Notes: generated by a model not told the origin, from the sequence alone. A stretch of 64,000 nt of DNA from Streptomyces sp. CA-278952 (GCF_028747205.1 NZ_CP112880.1:2790001-2854000), one strand, 5' to 3'; positions 8,006 to 18,862 are shown, counted from the first letter of the stretch. Numbers and translations are program-made.

Positions 8006-9149
8006 AGCCCAGCGCCTGGGTGAGGTCGGCGATCAGGTCGTCGCCGTTCTCGATGCCGACGGAGAGCCGCACCAGGTCGGCCGGGACCTCCAGCAGGGAG
8101 CCCGCGACGGAGGCGTGCGTCATCCGCCCCGGGTGCTCGATCAGCGACTCCACTCCGCCGAGGGACTCGCCGAGCGTGAAGAGCTTCGCCCGGTTGCAGA
8201 CCTCGACCGCCGCCTCCTCGCCGTCCGCGACGCGGAAGGACACCATGCCGCCGAACGCCTTCATCTGCTTGGCGGCGACCTCGTGGCCGGGGTGTCCGGG
8301 CAGGCCCGGGTAGAGGACCTGGGAGACCTTGGGGTGCCGGGTCAGCAGGTCGGTGACCTTGGTGGCGTTCTCGGTGTGCCGGTCCATGCGGACGGCGAGG
8401 GTCTTGATGCCGCGCAGCACGAGCCAGGCGTCGAAGGGTCCGGCGACCGCGCCCATGGCGTTCTGATGGTACGCCAGTTCCTCGGCGAGTTCCGGGTCGC
8501 TGACGACGAGCGCGCCGCCGACGACGTCGGAGTGGCCGCCCATGTACTTGGTGGTGGAGTGCACGACGACGTCGGCGCCGAGCGCGAGGGGCTGCTGGAG
8601 GTAGGGCGAGGCGAAGGTGTTGTCGACGACGAGGCGGGCCCCGGCCTGCCGGGCGACCTGCGCCACGGCGGCGATGTCGGTGATGCCGAGCAGCGGGTTG
8701 GACGGGGTCTCCACCCAGATCGCCTTGGTCCGCGGGGTGAGCGCGTCCCGTACGGCGGCCACGTCCGAGGTGTCCGCCACCGAGAACTCCACGCCCCACC
8801 GCGAGGCGACCTTCGCGAACAGCCGGAACGTGCCGCCGTAGGCGTCGTTCGGGATGACCACGTGGTCGCCGGGGGTCAGCAGCGTACGCAGGAGGCAGTC
8901 CTCGGCGGCGAGGCCGGAGGCGAAGGCGAGGCCGCGGCGGCCGCCTTCGAGGGCCGCGAGGTTCTCCTCCAGGGCGGTGCGGGTCGGGTTGGCGCTGCGG
9001 CTGTACTCGTAGCCGCCGCGCAGTCCGCCCACGCCGTCCTGCTTGTACGTGGAGACCTGGTAGATCGGCGGAACCACCGCGCCGGTGAGGGGGTCCGCGG
9101 TGTTCCCCGCGTGGATGGCGAGGGTTTCGAAACTGTGCTGGTCGCTCAT
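8004..9149 (-). CDS. metB: Cystathionine gamma-synthase
   Basis: 381 aa PLP enzyme of the Cys/Met metabolism family. It joins an activated homoserine ester with cysteine to give cystathionine, or acts as a related gamma-lyase. Visible motifs are YEYSRSANPTRTALE near the start, the cofactor region FASGLAAEDC, VETPSNPLL, and the PLP-lysine stretch VVHSTTKYMGGHSD. I use the ATG at 9149 (MSDQHSFETLAIHAGN), where homology begins. It is divergent from the gene at 9217 with only 67 bp between. Synthase and lyase cannot be separated by eye. Confidence 0.88.
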   Translation of the reverse strand: MSDQHSFETLAIHAGNTADPLTGAVVPPIYQVSTYKQDGVGGLRGGYEYSRSANPTRTALEENLAALEGGRRGLAFASGLAAEDCLLRTLLTPGDHVVIPNDAYGGTFRLFAKVASRWGVEFSVADTSDVAAVRDALTPRTKAIWVETPSNPLLGITDIAAVAQVARQAGARLVVDNTFASPYLQQPLALGADVVVHSTTKYMGGHSDVVGGALVVSDPELAEELAYHQNAMGAVAGPFDAWLVLRGIKTLAVRMDRHTENATKVTDLLTRHPKVSQVLYPGLPGHPGHEVAAKQMKAFGGMVSFRVADGEEAAVEVCNRAKLFTLGESLGGVESLIEHPGRMTHASVAGSLLEVPADLVRLSVGIENGDDLIADLTQALG

Positions 9150-9216
9150 GAGGCCCGAGCGTAGTTCGTGGAGAGGGCCCTTACCGGCCACTCGCCGCTC
9201 CGGTGACAATGGGGTC

Positions 9217-10320
9217 ATGGAGATTCTGTTGTTCCTGCTCGCGATGTGCCTGTTCGCGGCGGTCATCGGCCCCTGGGTCATGCGCCGCCGGGGCGGTATC
9301 CGTCAGGTCGCCCCCGGTTCGCCGGACGCCGCCGACCCGGACACGTACGGCTTCGCCCGCCAGGAGGAGCTGGACGTCCGGATGCCCGGACCCGACCAGG
9401 ACCTCCTGGACGTGCTCGACGTCGTCCAGGGCACCCAGGACTGGCGGGCCGCCGCCCAGCTGCTCGCCGGGACGCCGAAGGACGGCGAGGTGCGCTGGCA
9501 GCGGATCCAGGCCTTCGCGGGCGCGGCCTCGCTGGAGCTGGCGCGGCGGCCCGGGGAGGGCGGCGCGTGGCTGCGGAACTGGCGCGCGGAGTCCCCGAAG
9601 GACGCGGGCGGTGCGGCGGTGCACGCGGAGTTCCTGGTGCAGCAGGCGTGGCGGTCCTCGGCGGCGGGGAGCGACGACTTCCGGATCATCCTGGAGGAGG
9701 CCCGTACGGTCTGCGGCGAGGCGGCCCTCCTCGCGCCGGGCGACCCCGTCCCGTACATCGTGGAGCTGGCGGTGGCCCGGGGACTCGGCTACACCCCCGA
9801 GCAGTTCGACCAGCTCTGGGCGAAGATCATCGACCGGGCTCCGGCCCACATGGGCGCGCACATCGCCGCGCTGCACTTCCACTCCGAGAGGTGGCACGGC
9901 TCCCGCAAGGACGCCGAGGCCTTCGCCACGGCCGCCGCCGCCCGCGCCCCGCGGGGTTCGCTGCTCGCGGCGCTGCCGCTGTTCGCGGTGTACGAGCACC
10001 TGCCGGAGGTCAACCTCGTGCAGGGCTTCTACCGGGGCCAGGTGGTCACCAAGGCGGTCGAGGGCGCGATGTTCGCGGTGCACGCGGCCCGCCCGGACGA
10101 CCCGATGCTGGCCCATGTGCGCCACCTGCTGGTGCTGTTCCTGGTCCACATGGAGCGCTGGTCGGAGGCGATGCACCAGCTGATCCGGATCGACGGCCAC
10201 GTGGGCGCGCTGCCGTGGACGGCGGACGCGGACCCGGCCGCGCAGTACACGGTCTACCGGGCGCTGGCGGTCGCCGGCTACGAGGCGAACGGCGGCAGCC
10301 CGGCGACGCTGCCGCACTGA
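9217..10320 (+). CDS. Membrane-anchored hypothetical protein
   Basis: 367 aa. An N-terminal helix (EILLFLLAMCLFAAVIGPWVM) is followed by basic RRRGG, then about 330 residues of soluble, largely alpha-helical sequence rich in Ala, Trp and Leu. It looks like a helical-repeat domain and contains WRAAAQLLAG and WSEAMHQLIRIDGH. I recognise no catalytic motif. Homologues of this kind are annotated only as hypothetical in streptomycetes. It is transcribed alone and followed by a low-complexity CTGGTC tract. Confidence 0.75.
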   Translation: MEILLFLLAMCLFAAVIGPWVMRRRGGIRQVAPGSPDAADPDTYGFARQEELDVRMPGPDQDLLDVLDVVQGTQDWRAAAQLLAGTPKDGEVRWQRIQAFAGAASLELARRPGEGGAWLRNWRAESPKDAGGAAVHAEFLVQQAWRSSAAGSDDFRIILEEARTVCGEAALLAPGDPVPYIVELAVARGLGYTPEQFDQLWAKIIDRAPAHMGAHIAALHFHSERWHGSRKDAEAFATAAAARAPRGSLLAALPLFAVYEHLPEVNLVQGFYRGQVVTKAVEGAMFAVHAARPDDPMLAHVRHLLVLFLVHMERWSEAMHQLIRIDGHVGALPWTADADPAAQYTVYRALAVAGYEANGGSPATLPH

Positions 10321-10390
10321 GACTCCAGGTCCCCTGGTCTCCTGGTCCTCTGGTCTCCCGGTCCTGGTCCCCTGCTCTCCTGGTGGTCAC
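10321..10390. repeat. CTGGTC low-complexity tract
   Basis: About 70 bp between convergent genes built from imperfect copies of CTCCTGGTC or CCTGGTCCC. It is non-coding on either strand. Confidence 0.6.
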
Positions 10391-10417
10391 CCCGTACGCG
10401 GATCGATCCGTACGGGA

Positions 10418-11635
10418 TCACGGCCCGGCCGGTGCGGGTCCGGGTGCTGGGGCCCTGCCGACCGCCGTGGTCACCAGCGCACCGGCCACGAGAGCCGCGC
10501 CAGTCCCCATGGCCGCCGTGACGCCGATGCCGTCCGCAACCAGCCCACCAGCCAGCGCCCCGAGCGCGATGGCGCCGTTGAAGACCGCGACGAAGAGCGA
10601 CGAGGCCGCCTCGCGGGCGTCGGGCGCGGCGAGCAGCACCCAGGTCTGGGTGGCCACCGAGACACCGCCGTAGCCGAGGCCCCAGACCGCCATCAGTACG
10701 GCCGCGAGGGCCGGGGAGCCGCCCAGCCACGGCAGAGCCGCCAGGGTGAGCGCCAGGACCGCGCCGATCACCAGCAGCGTCGTGCGCGGTGTGCGGGCGG
10801 CTCCGGCCCCGGCAAGGAAGTTCCCGGCCACGCCGGCGACCCCGTACACCAGGAGCAGGGCGCCGATCGTGCCCGCGCCGACGCCGGAGACGTCCTCCAG
10901 GACCGGCCTGACGTAGGTGTACGCGGCGAAGTGCCCGGTGACCAGGAAGCCGACGACGAGGAGACCGGTCCGCAGCCGGGGGTCGCGGGTCAGCCGCAGC
11001 ACCCCGCCGAGCGGAACCGCCCGCTCGGCGGGCAGCCGGGGCAGCAGGACCGCCGCCGCGACCAGCACCACGGCCCCGAGCGCGGCGGCCGCCAGGAACG
11101 CGGCACGCCAGCCCGCGAGATCGCCGAGGTACGTTCCGGCGGGTACGCCCAGGACGGACGCGACGGCGATGCCGCTGAAGACCAGAGAGGTGGCGGCGCC
11201 GGCGGACTTCGCCGGGACCAGGCGCACCGCGAGCCCGGCCGCGACGGCCCAGACGCCGCCCATGCCGACGCCCACCAGGACGCGGGCGGCGACCATGGTC
11301 CCGAAGTCCGGTGCCCAGGCCGCACCGAGGTTGCCGACGACCAGCACCGCGACCAGCACGCACAGGGCCGCACGCCGGTCGGCGCGGCCGAGCAGCGGGA
11401 CAAGGGCGGGGGCCGAGAGGGCCGCGACGAGACCGCTGATGGTGAGCGTCAGACCGGCCACGCCCTCCGGGACGTCGAGCGAGCGGCCCATCGGCGTGAG
11501 CAGCCCGACGGGCAGCATCTCGGACGTGACCACCGTGAACGTGCCGAGCGCGAGGGCCACCACCCCCGGCCAGCCGTTGGGTGCGGGCGCCGGCCGGGCG
11601 GCCGGGGCGGTCGAGGATGCGTGAGCCTGTGTCAT
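10418..11635 (-). CDS. MFS efflux transporter, DHA1 family
   Basis: 405 aa with twelve predicted helices. Family features are TFTVVTSEMLPVGLLTPMG in helix 1, GRADRR in loop 2-3 and ARVLVGVGMGGVWAVAAGLAVRLVP in helix 4, typical of the AraJ/CmlR-like drug or sugar exporters. The start is uncertain: GGAGG is only 1 nt before this ATG, and a TTG at 11647 is possible. It is divergent from a LysR regulator, which probably controls it. The substrate is unknown. Confidence 0.85.
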   Translation of the reverse strand: MTQAHASSTAPAARPAPAPNGWPGVVALALGTFTVVTSEMLPVGLLTPMGRSLDVPEGVAGLTLTISGLVAALSAPALVPLLGRADRRAALCVLVAVLVVGNLGAAWAPDFGTMVAARVLVGVGMGGVWAVAAGLAVRLVPAKSAGAATSLVFSGIAVASVLGVPAGTYLGDLAGWRAAFLAAAALGAVVLVAAAVLLPRLPAERAVPLGGVLRLTRDPRLRTGLLVVGFLVTGHFAAYTYVRPVLEDVSGVGAGTIGALLLVYGVAGVAGNFLAGAGAARTPRTTLLVIGAVLALTLAALPWLGGSPALAAVLMAVWGLGYGGVSVATQTWVLLAAPDAREAASSLFVAVFNGAIALGALAGGLVADGIGVTAAMGTGAALVAGALVTTAVGRAPAPGPAPAGP

Positions 11636-11680
11636 GCCTCCAGCCAACCGGGGGCGGTGGACGGGAACAACGACCGGACT

Positions 11681-11706
11681 CTCATCCTTCTATGAGCTGG
11701 ACTCAT
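11681..11706. promoter_or_regulatory. Alternating CTCAT/ATGAG half-sites in the MFS-LysR promoter
   Basis: CTCAT (11681-11685), ATGAG (11692-11696) and CTCAT (11702-11706) form two overlapping inverted repeats between the divergent genes. This suits a LysR-type binding region, by inference. Confidence 0.5.
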
Positions 11707-11733
11707 CGATGTGGACCGGGGAGGCGGGGGCGC

Positions 11734-12633
11734 ATGAGCAACCCGGCGATCCGGGAGCTGGAGGCCTTCCTCGCGCTGGCCGAGGAGCTCCACTTCGGCC
11801 GGGCCGGAGAGCGCCTCTACCTCTCCCAAAGCCGGATCAGCCAGCTGCTGCGGGCTTTGGAGAGCCGGATCGGCGGCCGGCTGGTCGACCGGACGAGCCG
11901 CCGGGTCCGGCTCACCCCGCTCGGCGAACAGCTCCACACGGGTCTGCGTCCCGCCTTCGACGCGATCGTCACGACGATCGACGAGGTGCGGGAGGTGGCG
12001 CGGGGTCTGGGGGGCGTGTTCCGGGTCGGCTTCCAGGGCACGGCGAACGACGCGTTGCTGCGGGCGGTCACGGCCTTCCGGGACGGGCATCCCGACTGCG
12101 CAGCCGAGATCGTGGAGATCCCGCTCTCCGACCCGTTCGGCGCGGTGCACCGGGGTGAGGTGGACGCGGCGGTGGTGCTGATGCCGGTCCGGGACGACGC
12201 GCTGGTGATCGGTCCGGTCTTCTCGGCCCGGCCGCTGACCCTCGCCGTCTCCGACCGGCACCCGTACGCGCGCCGCCCCGGCATCGAAGCGGAGGAGTTG
12301 GCGGGCTGCCCGCTCATCGGCGTCGCCGGGGCGGCCCCGGAGTACTGGCGGCTGGCCCAGGCCCCGGTCGTCACGCCCGGCGGCCGCGCGATCCCGGCCG
12401 GGCCCGCGGTGAGCAGCCTGCAGGAGGCGTTGGCCCTGGTGCGGGCGGACCGGGGCGCCATGCTGCTGTGCGACCCGACGGCGGACTACTACGGCAGTCA
12501 CGCGGTGGCCTTCGTCCCGGTCACCGGCCTCCCGGACTCCTCACTCGCGTTGGTGTGGCACCGGAACCACGAGACGGCCCGGACGCGTGGTTTCGCCCGG
12601 GCGCTGGCGGACGTCGCCGGTGCCGCCGGGTGA
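11734..12633 (+). CDS. LysR family transcriptional regulator
   Basis: 299 aa. The N-terminal winged helix ([36 protein letters not shown]) is classic, followed by the linker helix and a two-lobed effector domain ([17 protein letters not shown] onward). GGGGAGG precedes the ATG. Orientation and spacing make the divergent MFS exporter the obvious target, through half-sites at 11681-11706. The inducing ligand cannot be inferred. Confidence 0.9.
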   Translation: MSNPAIRELEAFLALAEELHFGRAGERLYLSQSRISQLLRALESRIGGRLVDRTSRRVRLTPLGEQLHTGLRPAFDAIVTTIDEVREVARGLGGVFRVGFQGTANDALLRAVTAFRDGHPDCAAEIVEIPLSDPFGAVHRGEVDAAVVLMPVRDDALVIGPVFSARPLTLAVSDRHPYARRPGIEAEELAGCPLIGVAGAAPEYWRLAQAPVVTPGGRAIPAGPAVSSLQEALALVRADRGAMLLCDPTADYYGSHAVAFVPVTGLPDSSLALVWHRNHETARTRGFARALADVAGAAG

Positions 12634-12665
12634 GCGGCCACCGCCCGGAATCCCGGCGGCCGCTC
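12632..12665 (+). terminator. Hairpin overlapping the LysR stop codon
   Basis: GAGCGGCC (12632-12639) pairs with GGCCGCTC (12658-12665), with a further GC-rich inner pairing. It is a likely terminator before msrA. Confidence 0.5.
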
Positions 12666-12710
12666 CCGTGTTGTACATACCGAACACCGACCCCCCGGAG
12701 GAGCCCCCGC

Positions 12711-13376
12711 ATGTTCCTGAACCACCGCACCCCTGAGCTCCCCACCCCGGAGCAGGCCCTGCGCGGCCGCCCCGTCCCCGAATTCACCGTCCCCTCCCGC
12801 CACACGGTCCTCGGCAACCCCCTGGTGGGCCCGTATCCGGAGGGCCTGGAGGTGGCGGACTTCGCACTGGGCTGTTTCTGGGGTGCGGAGCGGAAGTTCT
12901 GGCAGACCGAGGGCGTCTGGACGACGCTCGTCGGCTACCAGGGCGGCTACACGGAGAACCCCTCGTACGAGGAGGCCTGCTCGGGTCTGACCGGGCACAC
13001 GGAGGCGGTACGCGTGGTCTTCGACCCGGCCGTCGTCACGTACGAGGAACTGCTGAAGCTCTTCTGGGAGTCGCACAACCCGACCCAGGGCTTCCGCCAG
13101 GGCAACGACGTGGGCACCCAGTACCGCTCCGCGATCTACACCCACTCCCCCGCCCAGGCAGCGGCCGCCGACGCCTCCCGTGCGGCGTACCAGAAGGTCC
13201 TGACGGCGTCGGGCCACAAGGAGATCACCACGGAGATCCTTCCGGCCGACGGCCGCCCGTTCTGGCCGGCGGAGGCGCATCACCAGCAGTACCTGGAAAA
13301 GAACCCGGGCGGCTACTGCGGCATCGGCGGGACGGGCGTCTCGTGCCCGATCGGCGTGGCCCCGGCCGAGGGCTGA
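12711..13376 (+). CDS. msrA: Peptide-methionine (S)-S-oxide reductase MsrA
   Basis: 221 aa. It reduces methionine-S-sulfoxide in oxidised proteins using thioredoxin. The catalytic cysteine is C55 in [33 protein letters not shown] and [14 protein letters not shown] are family hallmarks, and cysteines in GGYCG and GVSCP near the C-terminus can act as resolving residues. A GGAGGAG site precedes the ATG. It converges on a TetR gene only 10 bp away. Confidence 0.95.
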   Translation: MFLNHRTPELPTPEQALRGRPVPEFTVPSRHTVLGNPLVGPYPEGLEVADFALGCFWGAERKFWQTEGVWTTLVGYQGGYTENPSYEEACSGLTGHTEAVRVVFDPAVVTYEELLKLFWESHNPTQGFRQGNDVGTQYRSAIYTHSPAQAAAADASRAAYQKVLTASGHKEITTEILPADGRPFWPAEAHHQQYLEKNPGGYCGIGGTGVSCPIGVAPAEG

Positions 13377-13386
13377 TCCCGGGACC

Positions 13387-14094
13387 TTACTCCTGCGCCG
13401 CCCCCTGGCCGAGCATCGCCGGAAGCAGCCGCCGCAGCAGCGTGACGAACAGCGCGTCCCGGTCGGCCGGCGGTGCGCCGGCCGAGGTGAGGGCGGCGAG
13501 CAGGTGCGGGTGGCGGCCCTCGGCGGCGACGGCGGCCAGGTGGGCCGCCTGGGCGGACGGGTCGCCGCCGCCCGTCGCGCCGGTCGCGCGGCGGGCGAAG
13601 AGAACGGCCAGGCCGCCGAGGAGACCGATGGCCTCCAGCTTCTGCCCGGCCGTGCCCGGCGCGGGGGCCAGAATCCCGAGCGCGTGGTCGAGGTAGTCGA
13701 TGGCGTGCGGGCCCAGCACCTCGCCGCGCCGGTCGTTCAGATCGGCCAGCCACGGGTGCCGGACGTGCGCGTCCCTGGACTGGAGGGCCAGGCCGACGAG
13801 ATCGTCCAGCCAGTCGCCGCCGGTGGGCCCGGAGAGGTCCAGTTCGCCCGCGACCGCGTCCGCCATGAGGTCCAGCAGCTCGTCCCTGCTCCCCACGTAG
13901 CGGTAGAGCGAGGCGGGCCCCGTGCCCAGCCGCTGTGCGAGCGCGCGCATCGACACGGCAGCCAGGCCCTCCGCGTCGGCGAGGGCGAGGGCCGCCGCCG
14001 TGATCTGGGTGCGGCTTCGTTCGGGTGCGGGGCCGCGCGCACCCCGCTCGGGACGCGACCAGACGGTCGTCGGCCGGGTCTCGCGATCGGCCAC
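13387..14094 (-). CDS. TetR family transcriptional regulator
   Basis: 235 aa. The helix-turn-helix ITAAALALADAEGLAAVSMRALAQRLGTGPASLYRYVGSRDELLDLM sits near residues 30-75, and a long helical TetR_C-type ligand domain follows. The GTG at 14094 has a GGGAAGG site. An in-frame ATG at 14163 would lie inside the operator palindrome and is rejected. It is divergent from an alpha/beta hydrolase, its likely target. The last few residues before the stop leave only 10 bp to msrA. Confidence 0.87.
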   Translation of the reverse strand: MADRETRPTTVWSRPERGARGPAPERSRTQITAAALALADAEGLAAVSMRALAQRLGTGPASLYRYVGSRDELLDLMADAVAGELDLSGPTGGDWLDDLVGLALQSRDAHVRHPWLADLNDRRGEVLGPHAIDYLDHALGILAPAPGTAGQKLEAIGLLGGLAVLFARRATGATGGGDPSAQAAHLAAVAAEGRHPHLLAALTSAGAPPADRDALFVTLLRRLLPAMLGQGAAQE

Positions 14095-14151
14095 GGTCCG
14101 CCACCTTCCCTCAGTGCCCTCGTCCGGGCTCCGGAACTGGCTGTAGTCTAA

Positions 14152-14174
14152 TACCGCGAACATCGTTCGCAGTA
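14152..14174. promoter_or_regulatory. 23-bp TetR-type operator candidate
   Basis: GCGAAC (14156-14161) and GTTCGC (14165-14170) flank ATC. TAC at 14152-14154 and GTA at 14172-14174 extend the dyad, so 9 of 10 arm positions are symmetric. It lies between the divergent TetR and hydrolase genes. Confidence 0.65.
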
Positions 14175-14199
14175 ATGTCGTCCACCGGAGGAGCCCGCC

Positions 14200-15114
14200 A
14201 TGACCTGGACCGAACGCCGCTTCGCCCGCAACGGTGCGGTCGAGCTCGCCCACGACCGGCTCCGGGAGGGCACGGACGGCGAACCGCTGCTCCTGGTGAT
14301 GGGTCTCGCGGTCTCCCGGCACTGGTGGCCCGGGGAGCTGTGCGCGGCCTTCGCCGACGCCGGATTCGCCGTCGCCCGCTACGACCAGCGGGACGCGGGA
14401 GAGTCCACCCGGGTGCCGAAGCGCACCGCCCGGGGCAACCCCTTCGCCGCCCTGGCCGCCGGCCGAAGTGCGGCCTACACCGCCGAGGACTTGGCCGACG
14501 ACGCCGTCGCCGTCATGGACGCGCTCGGCTGGGAGTCGGCGCACCTCTTCGGGCAATCACTGGGCGGCGTCGTCGCCCAGCGCGTCGCCCTGCGCCACCC
14601 GGGCCGGGTGCGCACGCTCACCTCGTCCGCCGCCCTCCCCAGCGATGTCGGCGGGCTGGGAGCCTTCCGCCATGTACGGCTCGGCACGCTCGCGAAGTTC
14701 GCCCGCATCAAGCCCGCCCGGAACCGGGAGGAACGGATCGCGGCCGGGCTCGCGGTGGCCCGGATCGTCGCGTCGCCCGGCTACCCGTTCGACGAGGCGG
14801 AGGCCCTGGAGCGGATCACCGCTGACGTGGACACCGGCATCGCCGACCCGGACGCCCAGTCCCGCCAGATCGGGGCGCCCTGGAACGGTCCGCCCCTGGC
14901 CGAACTGCGCGTCCCCGCACTGGTGCTGCACGGCACGGACGACCCGGTGCTCAAGCCCTCCGCGGGCCGGGCCACCGCCGCGGCGATCCGCGACGCCCGA
15001 CTCGTCCTCCAGCCCGGTGTCGGCCACGACATCCCGCGCGAGCGGCACGCCGCCGTGGCCGCCGAAGTACGGGCACTCGCGGACCGGGCCGCGAGGGTCG
15101 ACGACCGCCCGTAA
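14200..15114 (+). CDS. Alpha/beta fold hydrolase
   Basis: 304 aa. The oxyanion region is LLLVMGLAVSRHWWP. The nucleophile elbow GQSLGG carries S120. The acid lies in LVLHGTDDPVLKP, and the histidine in GVGHDIPRE. The arrangement resembles TAP-like or aclacinomycin-methylesterase-type hydrolases. GGAGGAG precedes the ATG. The divergent TetR gene and the palindrome between them suggest it is induced by a small-molecule substrate. Specificity is unknown. Confidence 0.88.
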   Translation: MTWTERRFARNGAVELAHDRLREGTDGEPLLLVMGLAVSRHWWPGELCAAFADAGFAVARYDQRDAGESTRVPKRTARGNPFAALAAGRSAAYTAEDLADDAVAVMDALGWESAHLFGQSLGGVVAQRVALRHPGRVRTLTSSAALPSDVGGLGAFRHVRLGTLAKFARIKPARNREERIAAGLAVARIVASPGYPFDEAEALERITADVDTGIADPDAQSRQIGAPWNGPPLAELRVPALVLHGTDDPVLKPSAGRATAAAIRDARLVLQPGVGHDIPRERHAAVAAEVRALADRAARVDDRP

Positions 15115-15189
15115 CGGGCCTACCCGGGTCCGATGGCTCCGCGTACCGGCCCTCCCCGGGGCCCGACGGCTCCGCGCACCAACCCTCTC

Positions 15190-15400
15190 CCGGCCCGGGC
15201 GACCGCCCGCAATGCCCCCGGGGGCGGGCGACCGCGTAGCACCCCATGCCCCCGGGGCGGGCGACCGCGTAACACCCCGCGGGTCAGACGACCGGGTAAC
15301 ACCCTCTCGGGCCAGGTGACCGCGCAACGTCCCTTCGCGCAGACGTCCGCGCAGCCTCCTCTCGGGCCAGGCGACCGCGCAACGCCCACTCGGCTCAGGC
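15190..15400. repeat. Degenerate tandem repeat of about 25-34 bp
   Basis: About seven or eight diverged copies of a unit centred on GGGCGACCGCGTAACACCC (variants GGTGACCGCGCAACGTCC, GACGACCGGGTAACACCC, GGCGACCGCGCAACGCCC). It fills most of the gap between the hydrolase and the XRE gene. I see no ribosome site or plausible protein. Confidence 0.65.
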
Positions 15401-15844
15401 GGCCAGCAGTACGCCGCCCACCGGGCCCGACGGACGCATCGCACCGACCGAACCCGCCGGACCGGTCGACCGTACGGACCGGCGGCCGCCGGCCACACCC
15501 GACCCGAGCGAACGCGACCGGGACCGCGCGGCCGTGAGGCTGACCAGCCGCTCTCCCGCCAGCGCCAGGACGTCGGCAAGGCTCAGGCCGAGCGCCTGGG
15601 CCGCGGCGGCCAGCACCTCCGAGGAGGCCTCCTTGAGCCCCCGCTCCACCTCGGAGAGATACGGCATGGAGATGCGGGCCGCCTCGGCGACGTCCTTCAA
15701 CGTCCGCCCCTGGGCCTGGCGTTCGCGGCGCAGCACCTCCCCGACGAGGTCACGCCAGAGCGGTTCCCGGGGCAGAGCCGGTGCCGCCGCCGGGAGCGGG
15801 CGCAGAGGGATCACGTCGGCCTGGTTCGTCGCTCGGATGCTCAC
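15395..15844 (-). CDS. XRE family regulator, ClgR-like
   Basis: 149 aa. The helix-turn-helix is RRERQAQGRTLKDVAEAARISMPYLSEVERGLKEASSEVLAAAAQALGLSLADVL, very close to the ClgR family that activates Clp protease genes in actinobacteria. The C-terminal Ser/Arg/Gly tail (AARSRSRSLGSGVAGGRR) differs from classical ClgR, so this is probably a paralogue. There is no Shine-Dalgarno site. TAGGCT (15852-15857, minus strand) is 7 nt before the GTG, which indicates a leaderless transcript. Confidence 0.82.
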   Translation of the reverse strand: MSIRATNQADVIPLRPLPAAAPALPREPLWRDLVGEVLRRERQAQGRTLKDVAEAARISMPYLSEVERGLKEASSEVLAAAAQALGLSLADVLALAGERLVSLTAARSRSRSLGSGVAGGRRSVRSTGPAGSVGAMRPSGPVGGVLLAA

Positions 15845-15978
15845 CGTCCCCAGCCTAGGAGCGCGGCGCCGCCCCGGCACGGGTCGGGCGTTGCGCTCCG
15901 GGCGGATCTGCTGGTGGTGAAGTCGCGTGACAGACGGCCGACACCGGGGGACGGACGGTTCGAGGAGACGATGCGCGG

Positions 15979-16551
15979 TCACCCCGCCACAGCGACGGCG
16001 GTTCGACGTCGCCGGTAGTAGGCGATCGCGAGGGCGATGGTGATGGGCCCCCAAGCGGCGATGGGGGTGACGCACGCCGTCGCCAGAGCCTCCCAGACTC
16101 CGTTGGAGTACCCGACGGAGTCGACGACGCCGTAGAGAGTGAGGTCGCGGCCGTCGCCCAGCGGGACGGCGGTGAACAGGAAGGTGAGGATCAGGCCGCC
16201 GAGCACGGCGGGGACGACGGCCGCCATCGGCCGGACGCGTCTGCCGCCGATGAGCGGTATCCAGGCGGGCGCAACCTCTCCCCAGCCCCGGACCAGCCCG
16301 ATCGTCAGGAGCGCGATCACTTCCGTCAGCACGCTGAGCCCGAGAACGTACGGGATGCTCAGCCAGTAGGCAGGCAGACTGCCCTCCTGAGCCTCCTGCC
16401 CCATCGTGAAGTGCAGAGCGAAGGGCAGCCGCCACAGGCACGCCGGCAGCAGAAGCAGCGGCAACGCGTAGGCCAGGCGCATCGCCCAGCGCGGAACGGG
16501 CCGCTCGGTATCACTGACGGACGGGGGCCGGTGCACGATCTTCATCGTCAT
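15979..16551 (-). CDS. Integral membrane protein, unknown function
   Basis: 190 aa with about four hydrophobic segments: YALPLLLLPACLWRLPFAL, YVLGLSVLTEVIALLTIGL, PMAAVVPAVLGGLILTFLFTAV and a last one (ACVTPIAAWGPITIALAIAYY). The short cytoplasmic ends are basic. GGTGGAG precedes the ATG. No enzymatic motif is visible. It lies alone between the XRE gene and gdhA. Confidence 0.7.
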   Translation of the reverse strand: MTMKIVHRPPSVSDTERPVPRWAMRLAYALPLLLLPACLWRLPFALHFTMGQEAQEGSLPAYWLSIPYVLGLSVLTEVIALLTIGLVRGWGEVAPAWIPLIGGRRVRPMAAVVPAVLGGLILTFLFTAVPLGDGRDLTLYGVVDSVGYSNGVWEALATACVTPIAAWGPITIALAIAYYRRRRTAVAVAG

Positions 16552-16704
16552 GACTCCACCCTCGCGGAGCAGGCACGACGCGGAATCCCCCGAGCGAGCC
16601 AACCTGCTCCCCCGCCCGGGGGAGACCGCACTTGGCGGCCTCACCCGGGCGGGGCAGCGGTTGCGGCGGCGACCACATCGGCGCCGACGCCTCGCCCCGT
16701 ACGG

Positions 16705-18429
<1,725 letters not shown>

Positions 18430-18612
18430 TCACACTCCGGGTCGACTCTCGCGGGAGCCTCGCAGCACCCAGAGCCCGCCCCCGGAGGCGAGCACGACCA
18501 CGCCCGAGACGACGCTCAGGGCCGTTTCGAGGCCGTTCCTGTCGACCGCGAAACCGAGGAAGACGTTGGCGACGAGCGCGGCGGACAGGATGAGCCAGAG
18601 CAAGGACTTCAT
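18430..18612 (-). CDS. Small two-helix membrane protein
   Basis: 60 aa. Two hydrophobic segments, KSLLWLILSAALVANVFLGFAV and ALSVVSGVVVLASGGGLWVL, are separated by a short polar turn (DRNGLET), with a basic C-terminus (RGSRESRPG). GGAGG lies about 10 nt before the ATG. The composition resembles small streptomycete membrane proteins of unknown role. Confidence 0.7.
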   Translation of the reverse strand: MKSLLWLILSAALVANVFLGFAVDRNGLETALSVVSGVVVLASGGGLWVLRGSRESRPGV

Positions 18613-18862
18613 GATGGGATGCCTCCGTGTTCGGTGATGCGTCCAGCCTGTCGGCCGGAGCGCGCCGCGAGGAGGGAGCAGGCCCCCGTATCGGGGTGCA
18701 GCAGGCTGCACCCCGCCCCCGCGAGCGGGCGGGCCGGGGGCGAACGGGACCATGGCCCGGGCCACGGGGAAGGCGCGCGTGCGGCCGGTGGGAGGCGACC
18801 GTAAGGGTCCCGTGAAAACGAAACCGGGGCAGCGGAGTTACCCGCCAGGAACAGGGACACCC

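Noticed and set aside
15190..15400. CRISPR array
   Set aside because: Units are diverged and variable in spacing, there are no unique spacers, and no cas genes are in the window.
15133..15537. 134-codon open frame across the degenerate repeat
   Set aside because: It is Pro/Arg/Thr low-complexity generated by the repeat and runs antisense into the XRE gene.
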